Origin: Promethearchaeota archaeon
Lineage (GTDB): Archaea > Asgardarchaeota > Lokiarchaeia > Sigynarchaeales > SOKP01
Assembly (NCBI GenBank): GCA_030608765.1
Contig: JAUWDN010000006.1
Coordinates: 1-15,572, forward strand
Direction of reading: 5' to 3'
Length of the DNA: 15,572 bases
In this document: one piece after another, positions 1 to 8,741 of the stretch
Position numbering within the stretch: position 1 is the first letter of the stretch
Layout: every line of letters starts with the position of its first letter
Position numbers and translations under genes: made by a program
Notes under the pieces: generated by a model
What the model was told of the DNA's origin: nothing
Database searches by the model: none
The model's input: only the letters and a program-made list of their open reading frames with translations

Positions 1-43
1 TATAAAACATATATTAAAAAGTTGACATGTATTTGAGAAATTT

Positions 44-1249
44 ATGAACACTATTTTAAGCTTAAACCTAAATCATCTAGATTCAGTAATAAATCACGTT
101 AAGGCTTTAGCATTTAATCGTTCGTTTTCATCCACAGGCGAAACTAAAGCAGCTCTGTATATCAAAAATGAAATGAATGAGGAGAATATCAATTGTAACA
201 TTGAATATTTTGCCTTTACTGGAGCTAAAAGGATATTTATGAGGTTAGTTTATGTAATTTTATTCACGTACCTGATTGTTTTTCGTTTATTATTACTGTT
301 GTTAGCTTATTTCTCTATCAAGTACCTTCTTCCACCTGCTCGCAATTTCTCTTTGGTAAGAAAGATAGAATCAAAGAATGTAGTTGCAAATATTAAAGCC
401 ATTAATAAACAGGAGAAACGCTCAGTTGTAATACTATCCGCTCATTATGACACATTTTCCGCAAACCTTCCGCCTGGAGTACAAAAGGTTTTTTTATTTT
501 TATTTAGAATTATTATTATCCCCTACATTATGTTCGCTATATTTATAGCATATTTCTTTTTTTTCACAGAAGGACCGGTAGTAATTACACCGTTGATACT
601 TATATTTACGTTAATTGAATTTGCAATGACTACAATTATCTTTTTACTTGTACACGACAATAACCACTCTAAGGGATCTATTGACAATGCTAGTGGAGTC
701 GCCATTTTAATTGAACTAGCAAAATTAATCAAAGTAAATCCCCTTGAAAATTACGATGTAATTTTTTTATGGAGTGGTGCTGAAGAATGGGGTTTAAAAG
801 GATCCAAAGGATTTTGTAAAACACATCGTGATTATTTAAGTAAAAAATATGATTTAAATCGTTCATTCAACATAAATATAGATATGGTTGGGTCATACAT
901 AGGACTAGAAACCAAACACTCGTTGCATTTAAGACATCGGAAAGCGTTGTTTGACTTAAATAAAAAAATTGAAGAATCGGCAGCTGAATTGAATATTCCA
1001 ATAACTGTATCTGATAAAATCTTCGGATCTAAAGCAGATCACAAATCATTCCGGTCTTTTGCTAAAAAAACCAAATCCTCATTTCAAGTAGCCCACTTTC
1101 ATTCCGAAAAGGATTCTAAATTCATCCATTCCTCTAAAGACACTCCTGATAAATGCGATCCTATTAATTTGAATGGTTGTTTGGAAATTTGTTATAATAC
1201 AATAAGATCTATTGATTCATTGAATTTTCCTTCAAAAGAAATTAGATAA
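44..1249 (+). CDS. Membrane-embedded M28-family zinc metallopeptidase
   Basis: A 401-aa protein that probably hydrolyses N-terminal or small peptide substrates at the membrane with two zinc ions. The M28 metal ligands are recognisable in order: H134-Y-D136, D214-N followed by ASG, E247-E248 (general base plus ligand), D280 in IDMVG, and H362 in the IHSSKDTPDK motif. Hydrophobic segments lie at about residues 63-96 and 148-205, enough for three or four membrane spans. The second block sits between H134 and D214. In ordinary M28 enzymes these two ligands are only some 10-20 residues apart, so the catalytic domain appears to carry a membrane insertion. The ATG at 44 is the first in frame, with a TATA-like stretch at the window edge. 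The last 18 bases overlap the convergent PolD large-subunit gene. Catalytic family is fairly sure; substrate and topology are unknown. Confidence 0.85.
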   Translation: MNTILSLNLNHLDSVINHVKALAFNRSFSSTGETKAALYIKNEMNEENINCNIEYFAFTGAKRIFMRLVYVILFTYLIVFRLLLLLLAYFSIKYLLPPARNFSLVRKIESKNVVANIKAINKQEKRSVVILSAHYDTFSANLPPGVQKVFLFLFRIIIIPYIMFAIFIAYFFFFTEGPVVITPLILIFTLIEFAMTTIIFLLVHDNNHSKGSIDNASGVAILIELAKLIKVNPLENYDVIFLWSGAEEWGLKGSKGFCKTHRDYLSKKYDLNRSFNINIDMVGSYIGLETKHSLHLRHRKALFDLNKKIEESAAELNIPITVSDKIFGSKADHKSFRSFAKKTKSSFQVAHFHSEKDSKFIHSSKDTPDKCDPINLNGCLEICYNTIRSIDSLNFPSKEIR

Positions 1250-4200
1250 CTTCTGTTGCTTTATTTTTGGATTATTAGTAAGACTTTCAACATATTCTTC
1301 TACTAATTCCATTTTTTGGAGGGTATAATCGTCTAAGTTAAACTCTTTACATAGTTTTAAGGCTCTAGGGATATATTTTCCGATACCCCCTCGATTAACC
1401 GTTAAAATTACTTTATTACCACATTTTGGACACTTTCCCGCATTTGAAAGCGGTGGACGGGAAAACTTTACATTACATTTTACACATCGAAAATTCTGCA
1501 CAGCAAATTTTCTTAAATTTCCTAAAATGTCCGGGTTGAAATGAGTAATTAAAATCTTTTCAGCAACCTTTTTCTCATTGACAGCTTTAATAATCTTCGC
1601 AAGATGCATTTGAGCGTTGATTTTTTCATCCATTGTCGTATAAGTTTTATATGCTGTAGTTATGGGACCTTCGTTAATATCTTTGGTGGGGATATTAAAA
1701 CCAAGATTTTCATATTGATCAGGTGTCCCTAATCGGTTTATTACTAAATCCATTTTTTCTTCTATTTCTACCGGCATAATATATTTCTGAGTTGCCTTAT
1801 AAAACTCTAAAGGATATTTAAAAAGAGTGTCTAAATTATGAGCTTCGCTGTCTATTTCATTAGGATCTAACACTGAAGATATAACGAGAGTAGCGTCCAT
1901 TCTGCCTCCTATTTTATTTGGTAAATAATATCTAGAGAAATTTAAAAGCGGATCTAAAAGAAGCATAATCCCATCTTCATCTCCATCGCAGTTGCGCCTC
2001 TTCGCAGCATGCCAAAATGGGTGCGCGTATATAGATCGGACTGGGCTAAAACCAATAATCCGTCCTACAATTCCGGCACTTGTATGAGGTGCAAGACCTA
2101 CTACCAAATGTCCTATTAAATCTTCTCTATGTGTAATTTGATAAAATCTATCCATTTTATAAAAGAATTCTAGTTCATCGTCTATAAAGTTAGCAACCCT
2201 CACGAAATAGTCAGCACAATCATCAGATAATATGACATCTTGCACTTGAAGTTCTAATATTTGATCAGGATTGGTTAAATCATTATTTTTATAATCTTTT
2301 TTATATCCTAGTTCTATTAATCTATTTACTGGTGTCTTGATTTCTTTTGATTTGAAATGAGTTAATGGGATATCAGTAGCATCGTAACGGATCTCAGCAG
2401 TTTTATAAACCATCAAATCATTTTTAGCTCTGAGTATTCCCTTAACTAGTGGTTCTGGGACCTTAAATTTATTGGTTAATCCAAGAATCCCTTTAAATTT
2501 ACTTGGTAAAGATATATTTAGCGAACTCGTTATAGATTTAGCATAATTTTTTATATTAAAGGAAGCTTCTTTAGAAAATTTCAGTAACCCTCCGCATTGA
2601 TGGCATTTTTCTTCATCTTTAGGATACTCCTTGTTGCATTTAAGACATATTTTCTGAAATTCCGTATGCGTTCCACATTTAGGACATAGGTTAAAAGGTG
2701 TGACTGTATCACATTTAGGGCATTTCTTTCTACAAATGTCAATCTTAACCTTTCCAAGCTCTACAGCTTTATTTACTAATCTTGTGTTCCCTACCTTGTC
2801 ACTTAGAGGAAATAAACTCTGAATTCCTTTCATACTTTTCCTTTCGGATTTCTCTGGGCGCCCCATTCGAGTACCCATGAATAAAGGAGCCTTATTTTTA
2901 ATTTCTATAGGGGAAAACATTGAAAAACAAGAAAAAATGTCCTCATCTTTAGTTGCATTAATATTTTTTCTATTTTTCAAATCAAAAATTGTTGTAAAAA
3001 CTTCACACGTCGTATCATTTAATAATATCTTACTTTCATTAATCATGTGAGGGACAAACGCTTTTTCTAAAATATCCTTCAATTCTTTCTTATTTTCTAA
3101 ATCGATTCTGTTGTTACTATTGGTATATCCTGAAATTAAAGCTTTCCTTAGAATTGACAATTCTACCACGGATATATTACCCCAAAAATCAGTATATTTT
3201 GGATGGAGGGGTATTTTGTATTTTTTCGCAATATCTATAGCTTCTTTAGCAGAAGGAATGTTATTAAAGGGATCTTCTACATACTTAATCAACTCCGCAT
3301 TAGAGTTCTGTTGATTTTTTATCGCTTCCTCTAATTCTAAAGCCCACCATTCTTCAACATAACCCGAAGGAACCAATTTGTGGTTGTTTTCAGAAAATTC
3401 ACCAAACCCAAAAAGTATATCGCCTAAAAATAAAATCTTATCTATGTCTTGAAAGCATTCTTTTGCCATTTTTCTGTTAGAAATTCTCATTACTGTTCCA
3501 TTTTTCAACTTTACAATAGGAGTTTCTATTGAGCTAACTGGACATATGCTAGCACTTTTCCCAGGTCTTTCAATTCTTAATTGCGTTCCAATTGCAATAA
3601 AATCATCCAATATCGCCATTGTTGCAGGATGAATACCGGCCGCAGCTAATCCTGTGTTTCTGGATCTTCCATACCGAATTCTATGTCCGCCAATTTCAGA
3701 AGGATGACTAAATACAGATCTACCGGCGATAATATCAGAAACATATTTCGAATTAGGTGGAATAACAAACTTACTGTTTTTTTCCTTGGCATCTAAATTA
3801 ACCTTCTTTTCATCTTTCTGCGCGATTTTTTTTAGTTTTCCTAACCAATCCCAACCTTCCAAGTTCATGTTTTCTGCAATTTTTAGAAGTTTTGGAGCTT
3901 TGAGTAAGATACCATCGTTTAAGACTAAACAAGCACCACCTCTTATCTTATTTGTTTCGATTCTTGGAAGTTTCCTAAAGGCAGAAACTTCTTCGTCTTC
4001 AGTGGGATCCCCGTTTATCTCCACAGGTAAATGCTCCACAGCAAATCGTATTTCATCATTTGAGGACGGGTATTGTAAATGGACTCTTCTGTCGTAAAGC
4101 TTAACTTCTTCGACATACCTACCAATTTCACCTTCAGTTGCTTCATATTTTGGTATATTTGACTTTTTCCTCACATAATCCGCGATTAAAACACACAGAG

Positions 4201-4666
4201 CGGCCGTTGTTCCTCCTGCTGCTCTAATAGGACCCGCAAAATACAGTGATAAATATTTATTGTGATTTTGGTCTTCGCGTATTAAAATCTTGGATATCCC
4301 TTCAAGTGGAGCGCTAACAACGCCCATAGTTTTTATAGCAAGCCCCACACGTATTGCTCTCTCAACTCTCTCATCAAGTGAATTAATATCCCCTATTTTC
4401 TGTCCAAGAATGTCAGAAACTACTTGAAATACTATCTCATCTTCTGATTTTCCCGAACTTTTTAGATTCCTTATTAATTTTGCTACTCCTTGAGGACCTA
4501 CAAGTTTTTCAACTCTTCCTGCCAAATCTTTAGCTTGAGGAGATTCTACGAAGAGTTCAGGGTCTAATCCTTTTTGACGAGCATTTTCTGCTACTTCGTA
4601 ACACTCATCAACATCTCTTTGCAAGAGAGAAAAATATTCTCCTGTTTCTTTACTCATTTCTACCAT
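1232..4666 (-). CDS. polC: DNA polymerase D (family D) large catalytic subunit DP2
   Basis: Polymerising subunit of the archaea-specific replicative polymerase PolD, which works with DP1 (next gene, divergent) and PCNA. The 1144-aa product is about 100 residues shorter than the Pyrococcus protein (about 1265). The conserved N-terminal block with EYFSLL and GLDPE is present, as are the HPSEIGGHRIRYGRSRNTG and SSIETPIVKLKNG blocks. The catalytic motif NCDGDED has its two metal-binding aspartates at D894 and D896. Cysteine pairs for zinc binding occur at about 645-691 (C645, C649, C652 through C688, C691) and near the C-terminus (C1061, C1064, C1079, C1082). The protein ends in QQKLSNFF, a perfect PCNA-interacting (PIP) box. 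No intein interrupts the NCDGDED site, where some Thermococcales carry one. The first ATG at 4666 is used; a second ATG three codons later is an equally plausible start. Confidence 0.97.
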   Translation of the reverse strand: MVEMSKETGEYFSLLQRDVDECYEVAENARQKGLDPELFVESPQAKDLAGRVEKLVGPQGVAKLIRNLKSSGKSEDEIVFQVVSDILGQKIGDINSLDERVERAIRVGLAIKTMGVVSAPLEGISKILIREDQNHNKYLSLYFAGPIRAAGGTTAALCVLIADYVRKKSNIPKYEATEGEIGRYVEEVKLYDRRVHLQYPSSNDEIRFAVEHLPVEINGDPTEDEEVSAFRKLPRIETNKIRGGACLVLNDGILLKAPKLLKIAENMNLEGWDWLGKLKKIAQKDEKKVNLDAKEKNSKFVIPPNSKYVSDIIAGRSVFSHPSEIGGHRIRYGRSRNTGLAAAGIHPATMAILDDFIAIGTQLRIERPGKSASICPVSSIETPIVKLKNGTVMRISNRKMAKECFQDIDKILFLGDILFGFGEFSENNHKLVPSGYVEEWWALELEEAIKNQQNSNAELIKYVEDPFNNIPSAKEAIDIAKKYKIPLHPKYTDFWGNISVVELSILRKALISGYTNSNNRIDLENKKELKDILEKAFVPHMINESKILLNDTTCEVFTTIFDLKNRKNINATKDEDIFSCFSMFSPIEIKNKAPLFMGTRMGRPEKSERKSMKGIQSLFPLSDKVGNTRLVNKAVELGKVKIDICRKKCPKCDTVTPFNLCPKCGTHTEFQKICLKCNKEYPKDEEKCHQCGGLLKFSKEASFNIKNYAKSITSSLNISLPSKFKGILGLTNKFKVPEPLVKGILRAKNDLMVYKTAEIRYDATDIPLTHFKSKEIKTPVNRLIELGYKKDYKNNDLTNPDQILELQVQDVILSDDCADYFVRVANFIDDELEFFYKMDRFYQITHREDLIGHLVVGLAPHTSAGIVGRIIGFSPVRSIYAHPFWHAAKRRNCDGDEDGIMLLLDPLLNFSRYYLPNKIGGRMDATLVISSVLDPNEIDSEAHNLDTLFKYPLEFYKATQKYIMPVEIEEKMDLVINRLGTPDQYENLGFNIPTKDINEGPITTAYKTYTTMDEKINAQMHLAKIIKAVNEKKVAEKILITHFNPDILGNLRKFAVQNFRCVKCNVKFSRPPLSNAGKCPKCGNKVILTVNRGGIGKYIPRALKLCKEFNLDDYTLQKMELVEEYVESLTNNPKIKQQKLSNFF

Positions 4667-4919
4667 AATATAACGCTCTCTAAAATAACTAATATAATCT
4701 TATTGCAGAAAATTAGGCATATAATTTTAAATTCTGACTTTTAAAATAAAATATTTTATTAATAGGTTAGTGGAATAATATTATAAGAATTTGAAGAGAT
4801 TTACAGTTTATAATGAAAGTATGAGAATTGATACACACTCCTAATACTTAAAAAAATTTGTTTTTTCTTTAATAATAAACATTTTAACTTTATCATTTCA
4901 TAAATATAATAATTCTAAT
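4667..4919. promoter_or_regulatory. Divergent promoter region between the two PolD subunit genes
   Basis: This 253-bp AT-rich gap separates the divergent DP2 and DP1 genes and contains no convincing reading frame. A perfect 16-bp palindrome AATAAAATATTTTATT lies at 4745-4760, although chance is a real possibility in such AT-rich DNA. A GTGGAATAATA motif (4770-4780) resembles the GTGGAA cores upstream of cdc6. A TATA-like stretch at about 4869-4879 is suitably placed to drive DP1 from its TTG start. The shared spacer would allow co-regulation of the two subunits, but that is an inference. Confidence 0.45.
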
Positions 4920-6704
4920 TTGGAAGAAAATCACTTGAAGTCTGAAATATCTGAACAAAAACAGGCTATTCTCAGGAAATTGGTTAATTCTGGTATAAAC
5001 ATTAGTCCTAAATTGTTAGAGGGTGTGCTAAACCTTGATAATCCAATGAAGAATTTAAACATACTTATCAAAGAAACAAGCTTTATTCCCTCATTTAAAA
5101 GCCATTTAACAGAAACCATTGTTCATGAAATATCAAACGAAGAATTGCAAAAGACTCTAAAACGAGTATTATCTAAATCCATTTCTATCCCGCCGAAAGA
5201 AGAACTTAACTCTAAACCTAAAATAACTAATGTTATAAATGAATCAATTACAGAAGTTATCCCCAACGAGTTTGATTCAATTAACTCTGAAATGCTTGTT
5301 GAACCTCCAAAGTTTGAAGAACAGAACCAAGTTATTCCTAATTTACCCTCAATTAAAAAAGCAACACTGACAAAGAAAAAAGCTAAAATTTATGAATCTA
5401 CAAAATCTGCTTTTAGTTTTAAACCTATAGCTAAGGATCATGATTTTCAGTTCGAGATTGTAAATGACCCCACTGGTAATTTATATACTAATGGTAGTTA
5501 TGAAGATTTTTACGAATTAACACTTGATAAATTTAACAAGCTAAGAAATCTCATTAGAAAAAGACCCGAAGCAATTTCCGCAACCAATATTAATAATATC
5601 TATAGGTTATCAAATAGCGTTGAAATCTCTACAGTAGGTTTAGTAGAAAATATACATCAAACAAAAAAAGGGAATTATTTACTAACTTTAGAAGATTTAA
5701 CCGGAAAAATTAGCGTTTTGGTTCAAAATAATTCTGACAATATAGAAAATGTCAACATTATTGAAAGAACATTTAACGATCAAATGTTATTTGTCAAAGG
5801 ATTATATAACCCTGGCGAAAAAAGTAGAAAAGGAATAATTTTTGCTAATTATATTTCTAAAATCGATATTCCAACTGATTTTTCACCAAATGTATCGCCC
5901 GATCCCTTGTCTATTGCATTAATTTCTGACACTCATATTGGGAGTAAAGAATTTGAAGAAGAATTATTTACTAAATTTCTAAAATTTTTAAACGGGAAAA
6001 GTAATAATAAGGTTTTAAGGGAAAATGCTGGAAGAATAAAATATCTCGTCATTAACGGTGATTTAATTGATGGGATAGGAATTTACCCTAAACAACAAGA
6101 AGATTTAATTATCACTGATATATTCAAGCAGTTCAAAAAAGCTTCAGAATTTTTAGCAGACATTCCAGATTATATAAAAGTATTTTATGTGTCGGGAAAC
6201 CACGAACCTGTCAGAAACGCCATACCTCGACCCGCTGTACCAAAAAAATACTGTGAAGATTTAATTAATTTAGGAGTTAAATGTTTGGGTAATCCTTCTT
6301 TTATAAAAACTCATAATGTTAATACTCTGGTATATCATGGAGAGAGTATGCATGACATCAATAGGTTAATTCATGATTTAGATATTAACAAACCTATTGA
6401 AACGATGAAAGAATTTCTTATTTGTAGGCATCTTGCTCCTATATTTGGGGAAAAAACACAAATTGCACCTCTTAAAAACGATTTACTTGTATTAGATAAG
6501 ATCCCAGATATCTTTCATACGGGACATATGCATATTAATGGTATTGGAAAATATAGGAATGTGACTCTTGTTAATTCTGGATGTTTTCAGGCTCAAACTG
6601 ATTTTATGAGAAGTTTTGGAATAACACCTACTCCAGGTATAGTTCCAATAATAGAACTAGATTCGTTAAATTATTTTCCATTAGACTTTAAGAAAATCAA
6701 TTAA
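4920..6704 (+). CDS. polB: DNA polymerase D small subunit DP1 (3'-5' exonuclease)
   Basis: Proofreading 3'-5' exonuclease subunit of PolD and partner of DP2, encoded divergently 253 bp away. The 594-aa length is close to Pyrococcus DP1 (613). Residues 1-85 form a helical N-terminal region and about 90-200 is a low-complexity linker. An OB-fold follows at about 230-310 (STVGLVENI, LEDLTGKISVLVQ), then a calcineurin-like phosphoesterase domain. The metal-binding motifs are complete: SDTH (D337, H339), NGDLIDGIG, GNHE (426-429) and GHMH (535-538). Pyrococcus has GNHD where this protein has GNHE. The gene starts with TTG at 4920. The next in-frame ATG, at codon 42, would remove most of the helical domain that matches the family N-terminus, and no ATG or GTG lies in the preceding in-frame stretch. 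All active-site residues appear intact, so it should be an active exonuclease. Confidence 0.95.
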   Translation: MEENHLKSEISEQKQAILRKLVNSGINISPKLLEGVLNLDNPMKNLNILIKETSFIPSFKSHLTETIVHEISNEELQKTLKRVLSKSISIPPKEELNSKPKITNVINESITEVIPNEFDSINSEMLVEPPKFEEQNQVIPNLPSIKKATLTKKKAKIYESTKSAFSFKPIAKDHDFQFEIVNDPTGNLYTNGSYEDFYELTLDKFNKLRNLIRKRPEAISATNINNIYRLSNSVEISTVGLVENIHQTKKGNYLLTLEDLTGKISVLVQNNSDNIENVNIIERTFNDQMLFVKGLYNPGEKSRKGIIFANYISKIDIPTDFSPNVSPDPLSIALISDTHIGSKEFEEELFTKFLKFLNGKSNNKVLRENAGRIKYLVINGDLIDGIGIYPKQQEDLIITDIFKQFKKASEFLADIPDYIKVFYVSGNHEPVRNAIPRPAVPKKYCEDLINLGVKCLGNPSFIKTHNVNTLVYHGESMHDINRLIHDLDINKPIETMKEFLICRHLAPIFGEKTQIAPLKNDLLVLDKIPDIFHTGHMHINGIGKYRNVTLVNSGCFQAQTDFMRSFGITPTPGIVPIIELDSLNYFPLDFKKIN

Positions 6705-6774
6705 ATTTTTCTAATAATAAAATAATAGGTGTATTTAAATAAATTTTGCAATCCCACGAAACAACTATTCTGAG

Positions 6775-7422
6775 ATGACTTTATATATCTGGAAAATTAT
6801 TGAGGTTCCATATATATCTTTAAATGACTTGGTATACAAAATATCTTTTGAATTATTATTATTCTCTCCTGAAGAAGCAAAAGAATTCATTGATAAGGCA
6901 ATTCACCAAGGTTATTTAATAGTAGGTACTGGTAACAAGCTTAACTTATCAGATGCTTTAGCTCTTGAATTAAATAATTGGCATAAAAAAAGAAGAGTAG
7001 AAATTTTAGAAAATATCAATAAGTCTATGAACATAACCCACTTCACTGATAATTTTAAAAAAAATGGCTCAAATAAGTTTAATATTTTATTAAAAGCGTT
7101 TTTAGATAAAGGAACTATAAATAGAGCTGTACTAGTATCAGATAGTGCGATCACCATCAATACATTCGATCCTCACAATAAAATTATTAAAGCCGAAGTT
7201 AAAGGTTCTCAAAAAATCCCTTATACTATTGAAATATCCACTAATGAGAAGGTCTTAAAACATGACTGTCACGATTTTCAAACCAAAAGAGCCCCAAATA
7301 AAAAATTTTGCAAACACTTAGCTAAATTATTTCTGCTACTAAAAGAAAATGATGAAAAAGAAGCAACCTTATTTCTCGAAAATATTACTAAAGATATTAA
7401 TAAGTGGGATTTTGTTATCTAA
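6775..7422 (+). CDS. DUF2240-like winged-helix plus SWIM zinc-finger protein
   Basis: A 215-aa protein of unknown function. Residues 1-70 resemble the archaeal DUF2240 helical/winged-helix module, with FSPEEAKEFIDKAIHQGYL as its most recognisable part. The middle (about 70-120) is basic and helical. The C-terminus carries a SWIM-type zinc finger read as H163-x-C165, then C179-x-H181, followed by a hydrophobic helix. This departs from the textbook CxC...CxH pattern in having histidine for the first ligand, or H166/D167 for the second. SWIM fingers bind DNA or proteins, and the Sws1/Shu2 SWIM proteins act in homologous recombination. The gene follows DP1 on the same strand after 70 bp with its own TATA-like stretch (about 6730-6742), and its stop overlaps the convergent cdc6 stop by 4 bp. 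That setting suggests a replication or repair accessory role. The SWIM call is fairly sure; the DUF2240 call is from memory and less so. Confidence 0.75.
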   Translation: MTLYIWKIIEVPYISLNDLVYKISFELLLFSPEEAKEFIDKAIHQGYLIVGTGNKLNLSDALALELNNWHKKRRVEILENINKSMNITHFTDNFKKNGSNKFNILLKAFLDKGTINRAVLVSDSAITINTFDPHNKIIKAEVKGSQKIPYTIEISTNEKVLKHDCHDFQTKRAPNKKFCKHLAKLFLLLKENDEKEATLFLENITKDINKWDFVI

Positions 7423-8741
7423 ATTAGCTTTCTAAAAACAATATTCTTTATCTTTACTTTATCGGTTTGGAGTATTACTGGCTTATAATCTAACAATTTA
7501 TGATCTTGGATTTTCTTAATTTGAGATAATACTCGTTCTACTAACTTTTGTTCTATATCAAGTTTTATAATTTTAGTGCGCCCGTAATGTCCCAATGATC
7601 TAGTATTTGCAATAATTAAACCTGATAACGCTAATTCGTTAATATAATCACTAATCCTTCTATGTGTTAATTGCTTCAAGCCAGGAATTTTATTTGAAAG
7701 TTCAGAGTGAACTTCGTAAATGTCTCCAGAAGTGATTATGTGTTCCTTTGTAAATTTAGACAATAGGTAAATTGCTGTTAAAGTTAATTGGGTTTGAAGG
7801 GGCATTGAGAAGAGATATTCAACAATGTGATCCTTGTCTATATCCTTTTGAGCTTTTTCAACATGGCTTTCCAATATCTTTTTATTTTGATTTCTTTCAG
7901 CAAGCTCTCCTGCTTTTCTTAATAATTGAAGGGCTTTTCTTGCATCACCGTGTTCCTTTGCGGCGAGACCTGCACACAACTTTAATACGCCGTCGTCAAT
8001 AACGCCAACATTAAATGCAATTTCCGCTCTTTGTTTGAGAATATCTGCCAATTGATTTGCATTATAAGGATGAAAAACGATAGGTTCTTCTTCTTCTAAA
8101 TTAGAAGTAACACGCGCATCTAAGTATTCCATAAATTTCAACTTATTAGATATTCCAATAACACTAGTTCTACATAAGTCTAAATTTTCATTGAGTCTCG
8201 TTAAATTGTAAAGTATTTCATTACCTCCTTTTTTCTCTATTAATATATCGATCTCATCTAACACAAGAAAGCAAACGCTATTTTTGATTAATTGATCCAA
8301 CAATCCAAGCAATTTTTTTAGGATAATGTCTTTCGGCAACCCCGTTGCGGGTATCTTCTCTTTTCCCACAATTGTGTTATAAATGTGAGCCAAAATTCGG
8401 TAGGGGGTCGATACTACTGTGCAATTGATATATACCCACCAAGGTGGATTGCTAGTGCAATGTTGAGCTAACTTTTGCGAAATGTAACGGACAGTTGCAG
8501 TTTTACCTGTGCCTGTCATCCCGTAGCATAAAAAGTTAGCTGGTACGTCTCCTTCTAATGCGCATGCAGTTATACCTGCAATTTTCTCTATCTCGGAGTT
8601 TCTGTGGGGTAATTCGTCAGGAATAAATGACGGTTCTAGAGCTTCTCTTTTTTTAAAAAGTTTTGGACCTTTTAAGTAGTTTTGATAAAATTTATCGATA
8701 TTAAAAGAAAACATGCCTTTCTCATTTTGATTCGTCAACAT
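7419..8741 (-). CDS. cdc6: Orc1/Cdc6 replication initiator AAA+ ATPase
   Basis: Binds origin recognition boxes and loads the MCM helicase. The 440-aa protein has the normal archaeal layout. A basic N-terminus leads into an AAA+ domain with Walker A GMTGTGKT (74-81, catalytic K80), Walker B LVLDEID (D162, E163) and sensor 1 GISNK. An arginine-finger region LDARV follows, then sensor 2 in EHGDARKALQLL and a C-terminal winged helix (about 315-440) for DNA contact. The LDARV and DARK motifs match the family closely, so it should be an active ATPase. The ATG at 8741 is preceded by GGGGT about 4 bases upstream, which could be a weak ribosome-binding site or the G-string of an origin box. The gene converges on the SWIM gene, and its upstream gap is the candidate origin. 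Confidence 0.96.
   Translation of the reverse strand: MLTNQNEKGMFSFNIDKFYQNYLKGPKLFKKREALEPSFIPDELPHRNSEIEKIAGITACALEGDVPANFLCYGMTGTGKTATVRYISQKLAQHCTSNPPWWVYINCTVVSTPYRILAHIYNTIVGKEKIPATGLPKDIILKKLLGLLDQLIKNSVCFLVLDEIDILIEKKGGNEILYNLTRLNENLDLCRTSVIGISNKLKFMEYLDARVTSNLEEEEPIVFHPYNANQLADILKQRAEIAFNVGVIDDGVLKLCAGLAAKEHGDARKALQLLRKAGELAERNQNKKILESHVEKAQKDIDKDHIVEYLFSMPLQTQLTLTAIYLLSKFTKEHIITSGDIYEVHSELSNKIPGLKQLTHRRISDYINELALSGLIIANTRSLGHYGRTKIIKLDIEQKLVERVLSQIKKIQDHKLLDYKPVILQTDKVKIKNIVFRKLI

Noticed and set aside
1979..1996. Possible intein insertion at the DP2 NCDGDED site
   Set aside because: The motif is uninterrupted and reads straight through; no intein is present.
3786..4097. 103-codon open frame on the plus strand inside the DP2 gene
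   Set aside because: It is antisense to a highly conserved part of DP2 and its translation has no recognisable domain; it is a shadow frame.
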